The position numbers and the translations under genes were made by a program. The notes beneath the pieces were generated by a model. That model was given only the letters and a program-made list of their open reading frames with translations. It was not told the DNA's origin and did no database searches. A stretch of 64,000 bases of DNA from Olivibacter jilunii (GTDB lineage: Bacteria > Bacteroidota > Bacteroidia > Sphingobacteriales > Sphingobacteriaceae). Shown here one piece after another: positions 43,417-51,960 of this stretch; positions within the stretch are counted from its first letter, which is position 1; every line of letters begins with the position of its first letter. The stretch is taken from assembly GCF_900607235.1 (NCBI RefSeq), contig NZ_LR027853.1:358287-422286 (forward strand). The letters are read 5' to 3'.

Positions 43417-43911
43417 TTAAACCTTCTTAGCAACATAGGTGGTTCGTATAGTATGCTTTCCCTTGCTCGATTGGTGAGTGGAAACAAAGGTGATTTTATT
43501 GGGAGTAATAGTTTCAAGTTTGCCCTCAATGGGTTTGCTGCCGTCATATCGCTCCATAATCAGTGTTTTCGTGGACGGGTTATAAGCCCAGGTCCCGGTT
43601 TCTTCGACCTTGCCTTCGTCTTCTTCGCAGGAGGTAGCGCCTCTGTGGGTGATGATAAATCCATCTGCACGAAATAGATCCGCATCATCGCGCTCGCAAG
43701 GCCTTATTAAGATCATTAAGTCTGTATCCAACTTGCCATCAGCATTCAGGTCGATGGCTGGCTGAATGCTTGCGGCCTGCATGGTCCAGTGCTGATTACC
43801 AAAGGGTGATTCCTCGACTATTGTTGTTGTGGCTGCCGGTCTACCAGCCGCTGAACATACCATGATGGCCGCCGCCAATGATATTGATCGTAAAGTGTTT
43901 TTATGGTTCAT
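43417..43911 (-). CDS. Exported lipocalin-like hypothetical protein
   Basis: A 164-residue protein with start MNHKNTLRS. The signal region LAAAIMVCSAAG follows, perhaps with a lipid-modified cysteine. The mature part has DLNADGKLDTDL near residue 50, a calcium-loop-like D-x-N-x-D pattern, and then a beta-rich segment (GTWAYNPSTKTLIMERYDG, ITPNKITFVSTH) that resembles the lipocalin-like domains common in Bacteroidetes lipoproteins. The upstream in-frame ATG adds 20 residues without signal features. Role unknown; a periplasmic or surface location is likely. Confidence 0.68.
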   Translation of the reverse strand: MNHKNTLRSISLAAAIMVCSAAGRPAATTTIVEESPFGNQHWTMQAASIQPAIDLNADGKLDTDLMILIRPCERDDADLFRADGFIITHRGATSCEEDEGKVEETGTWAYNPSTKTLIMERYDGSKPIEGKLETITPNKITFVSTHQSSKGKHTIRTTYVAKKV

Positions 43912-44124
43912 TTCTGTTCTTTTTTCTTCCACAAAATTAATGGTAATGGTAGCTTGAATTTTCGGGTGCATTACCGATTAACGGATTTAAGTAGTACTAC
44001 TGAATTCTTCTTCTCCGCAATAGTGCGCTAAAATTCACCAACTCCTTGTACTAGTTTTGGGCAACGACATATAGGCTGTCGAAAGGTTATTCCCTTTAGT
44101 TTTTGCATAGAAATAATATTAAAT

Positions 44125-44844
44125 ATGAATAAAACGATTTTAATCGCTGACGGAGAGTCTCGTTACCGGGAATTGATCCGTCAACACATCAACAGTCGTC
44201 CAGGATTCCGCGTGGTAGGAGAATGTCGCAATCGATGTGAAACTATACGATATGTAAATGCCTTGGAACCTGACGTGCTCTTCTTGGATATTCAGTTGAG
44301 TGAGGCTAACGATACTGATTTTTTGCAAACTACGTCTCATCTGCCAAAGGTAATTTACACAGCGGCTATCGATAGTGGAGTCAGTCAGCTAGCAAATAGG
44401 AGAGATTCGACGTTTCTTTTAAAACCTTATAATGACAAACAACTCGATACGGCCTTGCAGATCGTTAGCACGGTACCTGCTTTTGAAGGCCTAACACACC
44501 AAGCGGTGCTTTGGGCTGATCGTCCGAAAAGCATTTTGGCTGAAGAAGGGGGAAGATTGAAAAGAGTTTCCTTACGTGATGTCTGCTATTTAAAAGCAGC
44601 TGGCGATTACACCGTGATTCATTGCGCGATGAAACAATATTTAAGCTCTTCTGGTATTGGTGCGATTGAAAAAAGGTTGGATCCGTCGTTGTTTATCCGC
44701 GTACATCGTTCATTTATAATTAATATTGAACACCTTGATGCTTGCTATCGGGATATTGGTAGATGGTATTTAACAATGGAAGACGGCCGGCAGATAAACG
44801 TGGGCAAACATTATCAGGAAAATATGAAACAACTTATTTTATAA
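44125..44844 (+). CDS. LytTR-family response regulator
   Basis: A 239-residue regulator. The receiver (residues 1-120) has the phospho-acceptor Asp in VLFLDIQL near residue 55 and lysine in LLKPYND. The acidic pocket reads ADGES instead of the usual DDE, so one acidic residue is replaced. The LytTR DNA-binding domain from about residue 140 shows VCYLKAAGDYTVIHC and LFIRVHRSFIINIEHL. Partner kinases of this class (LytS/YehU type) are not in the window. It converges on the lipoprotein gene at 44906 with a shared terminator. Confidence 0.9.
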   Translation: MNKTILIADGESRYRELIRQHINSRPGFRVVGECRNRCETIRYVNALEPDVLFLDIQLSEANDTDFLQTTSHLPKVIYTAAIDSGVSQLANRRDSTFLLKPYNDKQLDTALQIVSTVPAFEGLTHQAVLWADRPKSILAEEGGRLKRVSLRDVCYLKAAGDYTVIHCAMKQYLSSSGIGAIEKRLDPSLFIRVHRSFIINIEHLDACYRDIGRWYLTMEDGRQINVGKHYQENMKQLIL

Positions 44845-44891
44845 TAACCATGGAATATTTTGTGGATAACGAAGACTACTATGGCTATTGT

Positions 44892-44918
44892 TTGGGAGCC
44901 AATCATCAAGGCTCCCAA
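44892..44918. terminator. Bidirectional terminator between the LytTR regulator and a lipoprotein gene
   Basis: TTGGGAGCC (44892-44900) and GGCTCCCAA (44910-44918) form a perfect 9-bp stem. The stop codon of the minus-strand gene lies inside it. Confidence 0.75.
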
Positions 44919-45673
44919 TAATATTCTATTTTAGCACAATTGTCACATTGTGAGGTCACTTGAGGAAGGAAATCGAGGTGGTAGGTCTCTTGAAATTCCT
45001 GCTCGGAGTTCCACGTTCTGAACTTCAACGATTTTCCCTGATAGCGGGCTGTTAATTGGTACTTGCCAATAGGAACATCTAAAATGCGATGGTTATCTTT
45101 ACTTATGCGATGAAGGATTTTACCTTCACTTCCGTCAATGAGCGGCGTGAGTGGTGTAAATATGAAATCGATCTCCTTTACATTGATGTAGACTCCTGGG
45201 AAGCTGTCAATTGTTACTAATCCTCCATAATAACCAGATAGTGGCTGTGGCATGTCGCCCGATAATTTCCAAACAAAATTACGAACGGCTCCTTCATTCC
45301 CGAAACCACCTGCGTTTTCAGGATGGAGATAAAAAGTAAAATTTTTACCATTATATTTAGCTGTGTGTTGTGCAAACGCGTACCAAGATCCGGCTGGTAC
45401 TTTTATTTTGTATTTTCCCTCGTCATCGGTAATTGTACTGAGATCCGAATTAAAAAAGATACTGTGATCAATTAGCACGCGAACGCCTTCCATCGGAATA
45501 CCCCTATCATTTTTTATAGTTCCACTAACATAACCCGTTTCAGGTGCCTTCGAGTCACTATCGTCTAATGACCCTAAATTATTTTCTTTCGTACATCCAA
45601 TTGCTAGGCTCAGTATAACAGTTAGCAGTAAAAGGGCGGCGCAAAGCTTGCGGTAATTCAGTTTATATTTCAT
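44906..45673 (-). CDS. Lipoprotein with carboxypeptidase-regulatory-like domain
   Basis: A 255-residue exported protein. The signal LLLLTVILSLAIGC ends in a lipobox, so Cys27 is probably lipid-anchored. Residues 45-110 form a carboxypeptidase-regulatory-like (transthyretin-fold) domain: GYVSGTIKNDRGIPMEGVRVLI and TDDEGKYKIKVPAGSWYAF. The remainder is beta-rich with no known family; it ends CDNCAKIEYYWEP with a CxxC. It is 29 bases downstream of the gene at 45702 and they probably share a transcript. Confidence 0.75.
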   Translation of the reverse strand: MKYKLNYRKLCAALLLLTVILSLAIGCTKENNLGSLDDSDSKAPETGYVSGTIKNDRGIPMEGVRVLIDHSIFFNSDLSTITDDEGKYKIKVPAGSWYAFAQHTAKYNGKNFTFYLHPENAGGFGNEGAVRNFVWKLSGDMPQPLSGYYGGLVTIDSFPGVYINVKEIDFIFTPLTPLIDGSEGKILHRISKDNHRILDVPIGKYQLTARYQGKSLKFRTWNSEQEFQETYHLDFLPQVTSQCDNCAKIEYYWEP

Positions 45674-45701
45674 GGTGATTTAAATTAAAAATTCATCAGT
45701 T

Positions 45702-47018
45702 TCAGTTGCGTTTTAGTTTAAAGGAAATTTCCAGTTCTCTGGCATCGCTAAACCCACAAATCTGTGCTCTGTAATACGCGGTCCCCTTAAATGTCCCTTC
45801 AATGAAGCCCTCTACAGAGGTGATGTTGGTTGTACCGCTATATTGAAAACCGGGACATTTGTCATACCCATTTACATAACTGTTCAGGCCTCCTGCGTTT
45901 CGTGGAAGTGTGAGTGCAATAAAGGATTTTCCCTTTTCCATACCGCCAACGTACGATCCGAGCGCCGTACCAAAGCATTGCAGGTTTATCACGAGCGATT
46001 GCGCTTGATTTGTGCCTCTGATGACGATCTGATTCTCTTGAACGGCGGCTATCGCTAAATGAGACATGTCATAGCTTACCCCATTCATTTTAAGAGAAAA
46101 AAAATTGTTAGGTTCTAAACGGATTTTGGTGATAAGAATGAGTTTCTCCATCTTTCGCCGGCCGTTGGGTGCGAGTGGGTCGCTGATATAGCCGTTTTTG
46201 CTTTCGATTTCTACTTGAATCTCCACATCGGTGGTTTTTGTGACTGTAGCAGGAGCGGTATATAAAGCATTTCCCATCAAGCCGTGCGAATTTTTTTCTG
46301 CTTTCAGGCTGCCGGGGCCGGAGATGATTTTCCAGTTTTTCACGCTCATGCTCTTCGAATACCCAATGGGATCGAAAGCCGCAAGAGGGACGCTGTCAAT
46401 GCTGTTTACTGGCATAAGTGATCCTAGAACCATTTCCAGTAACTGCAGGTTAACCGCTTGATTGGCCCCGATCTGCTCTTTATCCTTTCGTAAGGAAATG
46501 AAATCGAACCAGACCCAATCGCTAAAATGGGTGGTCTCTACGGTAAGCTGTCGGCGTTCTTTATCAAGTACCGTAGGGACTCCGCACCATACACCATCAC
46601 TTCGTTGGTAGGCCACCATACGCGTATCCGGATTTGATATATCTGCCGTATCATAAGGAAAGGCAATGCGAACAGCTTGTTTGAAATGGACGCCTTCGGG
46701 CAATAATCGGAAACCCGTATGTATGGATTCATCGTCTAATGTATTCCGTATAGGTTGAATCTGAAATAAAGTTGACTTGTCGACTGCGCCTGCGGGAACA
46801 TGCACGGTGATTATATCGTTGAGCGACAAAACACCGCCTTCTGGACCTATTGATTTGGATACCCCTATAGCTAACACTTCACCCTTTGGTTTTGCAGTCG
46901 GCTGCCCGAAAACGGATTGTACTTCTTCATCTACAGGTAGTTTATCTTTCCTACAAGATGAAATTGAAACGATGCCTATTAATAATAGGACTACATGGAA
47001 AAGTTGATTGCGATTCAT
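45702..47018 (-). CDS. Lipoprotein with ZU5-like domain
   Basis: A 438-residue exported protein starting MNRNQLFHVVLLLIGIVSISSC, a signal with lipidated Cys22. Residues 50-140 resemble the ZU5 fold: IGPEGGVLSLNDIITVHVPAGAVDKSTLFQI, then FKQAVRIAFPYD. Central and C-terminal parts are beta-rich and unassigned. The alternative start 24 bases upstream adds no signal features. It is followed closely by the transthyretin-fold lipoprotein gene at 44906. Both look like cell-surface proteins of an unknown assembly. Confidence 0.75.
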   Translation of the reverse strand: MNRNQLFHVVLLLIGIVSISSCRKDKLPVDEEVQSVFGQPTAKPKGEVLAIGVSKSIGPEGGVLSLNDIITVHVPAGAVDKSTLFQIQPIRNTLDDESIHTGFRLLPEGVHFKQAVRIAFPYDTADISNPDTRMVAYQRSDGVWCGVPTVLDKERRQLTVETTHFSDWVWFDFISLRKDKEQIGANQAVNLQLLEMVLGSLMPVNSIDSVPLAAFDPIGYSKSMSVKNWKIISGPGSLKAEKNSHGLMGNALYTAPATVTKTTDVEIQVEIESKNGYISDPLAPNGRRKMEKLILITKIRLEPNNFFSLKMNGVSYDMSHLAIAAVQENQIVIRGTNQAQSLVINLQCFGTALGSYVGGMEKGKSFIALTLPRNAGGLNSYVNGYDKCPGFQYSGTTNITSVEGFIEGTFKGTAYYRAQICGFSDARELEISFKLKRN

Positions 47019-47234
47019 GTTTTTTTGAGCAAGTATAGCCATCCACTCAGCTCGTTAATGGAGTTTTTCGACGAATGGCTGTTATAAGCGATGAAGATGC
47101 GTATAAAAGGATGTGTGGATTTTGATTGTTTAGTCGACGTTATTAGGCGCTTATCCATTTATGCTGCAGTTGGTCGAAAATAATAACCTAAACTCTTAAA
47201 CGCCTGTAAATTTGATAGCTATAAATTAAATAAC

Positions 47235-48560
47235 ATGAATGCATTTGGAATAATAAGGCTAAGTTTGGGGATGAGTATTTACCTCGTAGGTCTTGGCGTA
47301 GGATCAAGCGCGCAAGCTCAGTCCCTTTTTAAAAAAATCAAAAACAGAGTGGAACAAACGGCCACAGAAAAAGTACGGAACAAAGCCGATAAGGTGGTAG
47401 GAGAGGGTGTCGATAAAGCAATTGATGGCACTAGCGTGAAAGGAAACACGAAAGTTCTTGCTGAAAAACCGGAAGCATCTTTGACACAGGTTACGCCTGA
47501 CAGCACCACGTTTATCAAGGCTTTTGCAAAATATGATTTTGTGCCAGGAGATTCGATTATTTATGCAGCTGATTTTGCGGACGATGTGAATGGTGAACTG
47601 CCCTCAGGCTGGAACAGCAACGCGGGTTCAGTGCTTGTAAAGCTCAATCAAATTCCGGGTAATTGGTTGCGACTAGCCCAGCGCAGCGTATGCCTCAGTA
47701 GTAATGATCAGCTACTCGGACCCGATTTTACGGTAGAATTTGATTTGCTTATGCAATTTGATTTAAAAGGTTGGTTGCCGCCATCTTTCCGGTTTGGCCT
47801 ATTGGCCTCGGGTAATGTTTCTTCTACAGACAATACGTTGTTGAATGATCCGAAAGGTGTTAAATCTTTCTATACTGAACTGGCACCGCTTGCTGATTGC
47901 GCCAATATCGCCTTGGAAAGCTATCAGGCTTATACTCGCTACTTTCATAGTATGCCGAAAAAACATACTGAGCTAGCTCAATGGTACGGGAAGCCGGTAC
48001 ATATAGCGATCCAGGGCCAAAAGGAACGCTTGCGTATCTGGCTTAATGGCGAGAAGCTGTACGATGTACCAAAAGGAATACCCGGCGAAAATGAATTTAA
48101 TCAAGTGTTCTTCAGCCTGTCGAGCAGTCCTTATAAGGATGAACAGGTTGGTGTATATATAAGCAATGTTAAAATTGCAAAAGGTATGCCGGATGGTCGG
48201 ACTAAGTTACAGAAAGAAGGAAAATTTAGCACTACCGGCATTCTTTTTAGCACGGGGCAAGCAACTATTCTTCCGGAGTCTGAAGGTGTTTTGAAATTTA
48301 TTGCCTCTATATTGGCCGAAGATCAGGCTGCCAAAATACAGGTGATAGGACATACGGATGCGGTAGGGGATGATAAAAGCAACCAGATCCTTAGTGAGCG
48401 CAGGGCGGAAGCGGTAAAGCGGGCATTAACAACGCGATATGGTATCGCAGAAATCAGCTTGCAAACGAGTGGAAAAGGTGAATCAGAGCCTGTTGCTGAC
48501 AATCAAACGGTCAAGGGAAGGACACGTAATCGGAGGGTCGAATTTATCCGTATTCAATAA
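47235..48560 (+). CDS. OmpA-family outer-membrane protein
   Basis: A 441-residue exported protein. After a signal (LSLGMSIYLVGLGVGSSAQAQ) comes a charged coiled segment (FKKIKNRVEQTATEKVRNKADKVV). A central region with a concanavalin-like look follows (DFTVEFDLLMQFDLKGWLPP, LRIWLNGEKLYDVP). The C-terminal OmpA domain from about residue 335 binds peptidoglycan: LFSTGQATILPESEG, QVIGHTDAVGDDKSNQILSERRAEAVK, and RNRRVEF near the end. The role is probably envelope anchoring. Confidence 0.88.
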   Translation: MNAFGIIRLSLGMSIYLVGLGVGSSAQAQSLFKKIKNRVEQTATEKVRNKADKVVGEGVDKAIDGTSVKGNTKVLAEKPEASLTQVTPDSTTFIKAFAKYDFVPGDSIIYAADFADDVNGELPSGWNSNAGSVLVKLNQIPGNWLRLAQRSVCLSSNDQLLGPDFTVEFDLLMQFDLKGWLPPSFRFGLLASGNVSSTDNTLLNDPKGVKSFYTELAPLADCANIALESYQAYTRYFHSMPKKHTELAQWYGKPVHIAIQGQKERLRIWLNGEKLYDVPKGIPGENEFNQVFFSLSSSPYKDEQVGVYISNVKIAKGMPDGRTKLQKEGKFSTTGILFSTGQATILPESEGVLKFIASILAEDQAAKIQVIGHTDAVGDDKSNQILSERRAEAVKRALTTRYGIAEISLQTSGKGESEPVADNQTVKGRTRNRRVEFIRIQ

Positions 48561-48600
48561 AGGGTGCGTGTAATACGAAATTAACCTAATCGATTTTTTG

Positions 48601-48638
48601 GATCGTAGCCTAGCAGTTTATTCGGCTAAGCTACGATC
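48601..48638. terminator. Bidirectional terminator between the OmpA gene and a small ORF
   Basis: GATCGTAGC (48601-48609) and GCTACGATC (48630-48638) pair perfectly, extended by GGCT/AGCC-like inner pairs. The stop of the minus-strand 60-residue gene lies in the loop. Confidence 0.75.
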
Positions 48639-48800
48639 TTCAACCTGCTCTTCACTCAGTTGGAATATCATTTGAATAATACGCAATCGCTGCTGCAAAC
48701 TCATATCGTTGGCTTTAATTCTTAGCGCACGTTTTTGTCTAACCTGGCCCAGCAATCCGAACATTTCTGCATAGTTGTTTTTTGAAGATTTCTTTCTCAT
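48618..48800 (-). CDS. Small hypothetical protein, 60 residues
   Basis: A short charged protein starting MRKKSSKNNYAEMFGLLGQV. It is mostly helical by pattern (RLRIIQMIFQLSEEQVEDRSLAE) and has no hydrophobic signal. The start is preceded by an A-rich stretch and the stop sits inside a strong terminator, which supports a real gene. No family is recognised. The gene at 48849 ends 49 bases upstream of it on the same strand. Confidence 0.5.
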   Translation of the reverse strand: MRKKSSKNNYAEMFGLLGQVRQKRALRIKANDMSLQQRLRIIQMIFQLSEEQVEDRSLAE

Positions 48801-48848
48801 TTTTTTGCATTAATAAATAGCTCATGCCTTACTAAAGTTTGGCAGAGG

Positions 48849-49655
48849 TTAAATCATTTTTAATTGTTTTAGCATCTGCTCTACTACCAATATTAAGCGA
48901 AGATTTTCGGTAAGGTGCCCGTGCTGAATTTCAATATTTATATAAGGGATGCGACGTTGCTGCGCATAGACCGAAAGCGAACCGTCTATTGCCTGGGTAC
49001 TTTGTAGCACCACGTTTATTCCCATCCGCCGCAGATAAGTATAGTAGCTAGCTTCGGTGACGAATATCAGATCGTCAGCGTCCATAAGTGGGTTGACATA
49101 AACGCTATCCGCTACAGTTTTAAGCTTTCCGCTTAGGTAAGAGTTAATATTGAAATTGCCCTCGGTGTTATTATGCAAAGTAATAAAACAGTTTGTGTGG
49201 AGGTTTTTGTAGCGTTGGAGTAAAGAATCAGCTAAGGACCGTACTGGTTGTATTTCTTTGGCAGTAGGGGCCTGTTTGCTATAAAACCGCATGCTTTTAT
49301 ATAATCCCGTTGATTCAAACATTTGATTCGGATCAAAAGCGTAATTGCCCTTTTTGTTCCTAAACGTAATATTGCGTACCTCGCCATAACAGAGTTCGGT
49401 AATTGAGCCGCCAATTAAACTGCAATAGATCTCTGCCGCTTCTTTTCCGGTGTTCTCGTCATCGTGTAATATCAAGAAATTTAATTTTGGTTTACCATAT
49501 ATACGTTGCTGGATTTTAATCGTTTTTCCCGGTAATTCATAAAGGCAATGACTGTTTGATATAATTGCGACGGAGCCGAAGAATAGTAATTTGAGCATAG
49601 CCGGGGAAAAGAGGGGTATGGTATAATACCATATTTTACTGATTAAAGTATCCAT
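48849..49655 (-). CDS. Exported protein with M14-like zinc-site pattern, unassigned
   Basis: A 268-residue protein with an N-terminal hydrophobic region; the start could also be the methionine at residue 20, which gives a signal-like MLKLLFFGSVAIISNS. The pattern LILHDDENTGKEAA (H-x-x-E), then ITLHNNTEG (a third histidine), then NIEIQHGH near the end resembles the zinc ligands and general-base glutamate order of M14-type carboxypeptidases and succinylglutamate desuccinylase relatives. No standard annotation is recognised. Enzymatic activity is inferred from these motifs only. Confidence 0.62.
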   Translation of the reverse strand: MDTLISKIWYYTIPLFSPAMLKLLFFGSVAIISNSHCLYELPGKTIKIQQRIYGKPKLNFLILHDDENTGKEAAEIYCSLIGGSITELCYGEVRNITFRNKKGNYAFDPNQMFESTGLYKSMRFYSKQAPTAKEIQPVRSLADSLLQRYKNLHTNCFITLHNNTEGNFNINSYLSGKLKTVADSVYVNPLMDADDLIFVTEASYYTYLRRMGINVVLQSTQAIDGSLSVYAQQRRIPYINIEIQHGHLTENLRLILVVEQMLKQLKMI

Positions 49656-49858
49656 TTAAATTAAGTTGAGTTGGTTTTCCCCCGTAAGGGCTTAACAAAT
49701 ATGACCCTTTAAACAAGCTCTTTTTATAGGATTCGATGAAGTATCAAAAAATGGCGATAAGCGTTAAATTGATGCCATGAACGAATAGAGTATTTAGCAG
49801 ATACATACGCCTTTATCATAATAATTTTCTAAATTAGTTTTGAAATTTAATCACCTAA

Positions 49859-51874
49859 ATGGAAACCAAAAATGAAACTGTATCAGGTAATCGGGCGGTT
49901 ATTCCTTTGTTGCCTACCTATAAAAGAATCTGTACGTTAAAGCGCTTTTTTTTGCTATTTGTATTAAGTATCATGATGGCCAAGGCGCTAGGACAAATCA
50001 GCCAAGCTGATACGAGCCGCGTATATATGCTGGTTAATCTGGCGAAAGAGAAACAGCAGCAGGGATCAGCGGATTCCGCCGAATTCTATTTTAAAGAGGC
50101 AGGTAAACTGGCTCAGCGTCTGGTATTTGATAAAGGAATGCTGCAGTATGCTGGTCATTATTGTGTCTTTTTGTACCAGGAGGTTCGATATAATGAAGCC
50201 TTAGCTATGGCTAAAAAGCAATTAGCAATCAGCCTTAAACTTAAGGATTTACCACGGGCTGCTGCGGCGTATAATAACATGGCTTTGCAATATCAGGCTT
50301 TGGGGGAAATGCAACGAGCCTCTGAAATGTTGATGAGTGCCCTGAATATTTTATCGGACATCGATCGTCCTACGCGACAGGATAGCTCGTTTTTACGAAA
50401 ATACTATAACAACCTCAGTTCATTGCTACTTGATATGAACGATTTAGCGAAGGGCTTGCGCTATGCCATAAAATCGTATCAAATCGCTGAAGAATTACAG
50501 GATTCGGCCGGCATTGGGAGTAGTTTAGTCAATATGCTGGTTGCGGAGGCTATGAGTGGTAAGCTGGCTGATGCTGAAAAACACTGCCTAGAGCTATTGG
50601 CGCTTGGTCGGTCTTTAACTGATCCGCCTATGCAACTAAGGGCGCTTATTAATCTCGCTGACATTTATTGTCGACAAAAAAGGTATGAAGTGGCACTTTT
50701 AACCTACGATAAGGCGCAAGCTCTACTTGCAAAAGCGCCGCCAGGCAATGAGGTGTACATACTTGCCGGACTGTCGACAGTTTATAAAAACATGAAGCGA
50801 TATGGAGAGGCGGATACTTATTTTAGCAAGGCGTTGGCCCTTGCCGAAAATGAGCTTGCTAAGCCGCAGCAAATGGAACTGCTACTTTCCGGAGCGGAGA
50901 TTAAAGAAGCCACCGGATCATATCGAGAGGCACTTGACCTACGTAAACAGTATGAGCAACTCAGTGATTCGCTGCTTAATAGCGAAACACATCATACTAT
51001 TCAGGAGTTGGAAGTGAAGTACCAAGCGTCGGAGAAACAAAAAGCTTTGGTAGAAAGAGACCTCAAGATCAGCAAGCAGCAACGTGAACTCGAACGCAAA
51101 AATAAGTGGATAATCCTTTCTATATTGGCAATGGTGATACTCGGCGTCTTCTTTATTTTTAGCAGATTTATCAACAAATTGAAACGGAAGGCAGAAGCGT
51201 CACGGCAAGAAAGTCGTTTGTTGGAAGCGAAGTTGAGAGGCGAAGAGGAAGAACGCGCTCGGACTGCACGTGAATTGCATGATGGGGTAGCAAGCATACT
51301 CTCAGCAGCAAAACTTCACTTAGGTATGGAGCTCGTCAATGAGCCGAAGACCGAAGGGAATGATGTCAATCGCCTGCTCGAATCGGCTCTAAAGGAGATC
51401 AGGAATATTTCTCATAACCTTGCACCGGAGGCTGTACTTGAGGAAGGCTTTGCCTATGCTATAGAAGAGTTCTGCCGTCGGGTTCGAAGCTCCTCACTTG
51501 AACTGAATTGCTATGTTATTGGTACATTGCCAAAATTCAAAAAAGACGACGAACTTTTATTGTATCGCATGATACAAGAAGCCGTTGCCAATATGGTAAA
51601 ACATTCGGAGGCCACGGAAGGGATTGTACAGTTGGTAGCCACAGAAAATAGACTAGCAATTACTATAGAAGATAATGGTGTGGGATTTGATGTCGAGGGA
51701 TCGAAGTCAAAGGGGCTCGGCCTGAAAAACCTGCTCTCCCGTACACAACTTTTAAAGGGTGTATGCGAAATTCAATCAACGCCGAATAAAGGCACCTCGA
51801 TTTACATTGAAGTAAGTGCTACTGAAGTTGCGGAATCAAAAAAAATGCGAGGGCGAAAGGAAGTGATTGCTTAG
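49859..51874 (+). CDS. TPR-containing sensor histidine kinase (HisKA_3 type)
   Basis: A 671-residue membrane kinase. A signal-like segment (FFLLFVLSIMMAKALGQ, near residue 40) is followed by about seven tetratricopeptide repeats (residues 55-370) in the periplasm. A helical coil, a membrane span (WIILSILAMVILGVFFIFSRF near 420) and the kinase core complete it. The H-box is ARELHDGVASILSAAKLHLG with His near residue 473, and the HATPase part has IQEAVANMVKHSEA, ITIEDNGVGFD and GLGLKNLLSR. This class phosphorylates NarL-type regulators. Its likely partner is the regulator at 42655. Confidence 0.92.
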   Translation: METKNETVSGNRAVIPLLPTYKRICTLKRFFLLFVLSIMMAKALGQISQADTSRVYMLVNLAKEKQQQGSADSAEFYFKEAGKLAQRLVFDKGMLQYAGHYCVFLYQEVRYNEALAMAKKQLAISLKLKDLPRAAAAYNNMALQYQALGEMQRASEMLMSALNILSDIDRPTRQDSSFLRKYYNNLSSLLLDMNDLAKGLRYAIKSYQIAEELQDSAGIGSSLVNMLVAEAMSGKLADAEKHCLELLALGRSLTDPPMQLRALINLADIYCRQKRYEVALLTYDKAQALLAKAPPGNEVYILAGLSTVYKNMKRYGEADTYFSKALALAENELAKPQQMELLLSGAEIKEATGSYREALDLRKQYEQLSDSLLNSETHHTIQELEVKYQASEKQKALVERDLKISKQQRELERKNKWIILSILAMVILGVFFIFSRFINKLKRKAEASRQESRLLEAKLRGEEEERARTARELHDGVASILSAAKLHLGMELVNEPKTEGNDVNRLLESALKEIRNISHNLAPEAVLEEGFAYAIEEFCRRVRSSSLELNCYVIGTLPKFKKDDELLLYRMIQEAVANMVKHSEATEGIVQLVATENRLAITIEDNGVGFDVEGSKSKGLGLKNLLSRTQLLKGVCEIQSTPNKGTSIYIEVSATEVAESKKMRGRKEVIA

Positions 51875-51913
51875 GCCTGCAATGTTCAACAGATGTTGGT
51901 CTTATTTGAAGGC

Positions 51914-51939
51914 AAAGGCCGAATGGTTATCCGGCCTTT
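51914..51939. terminator. Bidirectional terminator between the kinase and the aminotransferase
   Basis: AAAGGCCG (51914-51921) and CGGCCTTT (51932-51939) form a perfect 8-bp stem between converging genes. Confidence 0.8.
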
Positions 51940-51960
51940 ATTAAAATGAGATAGTTTAAC

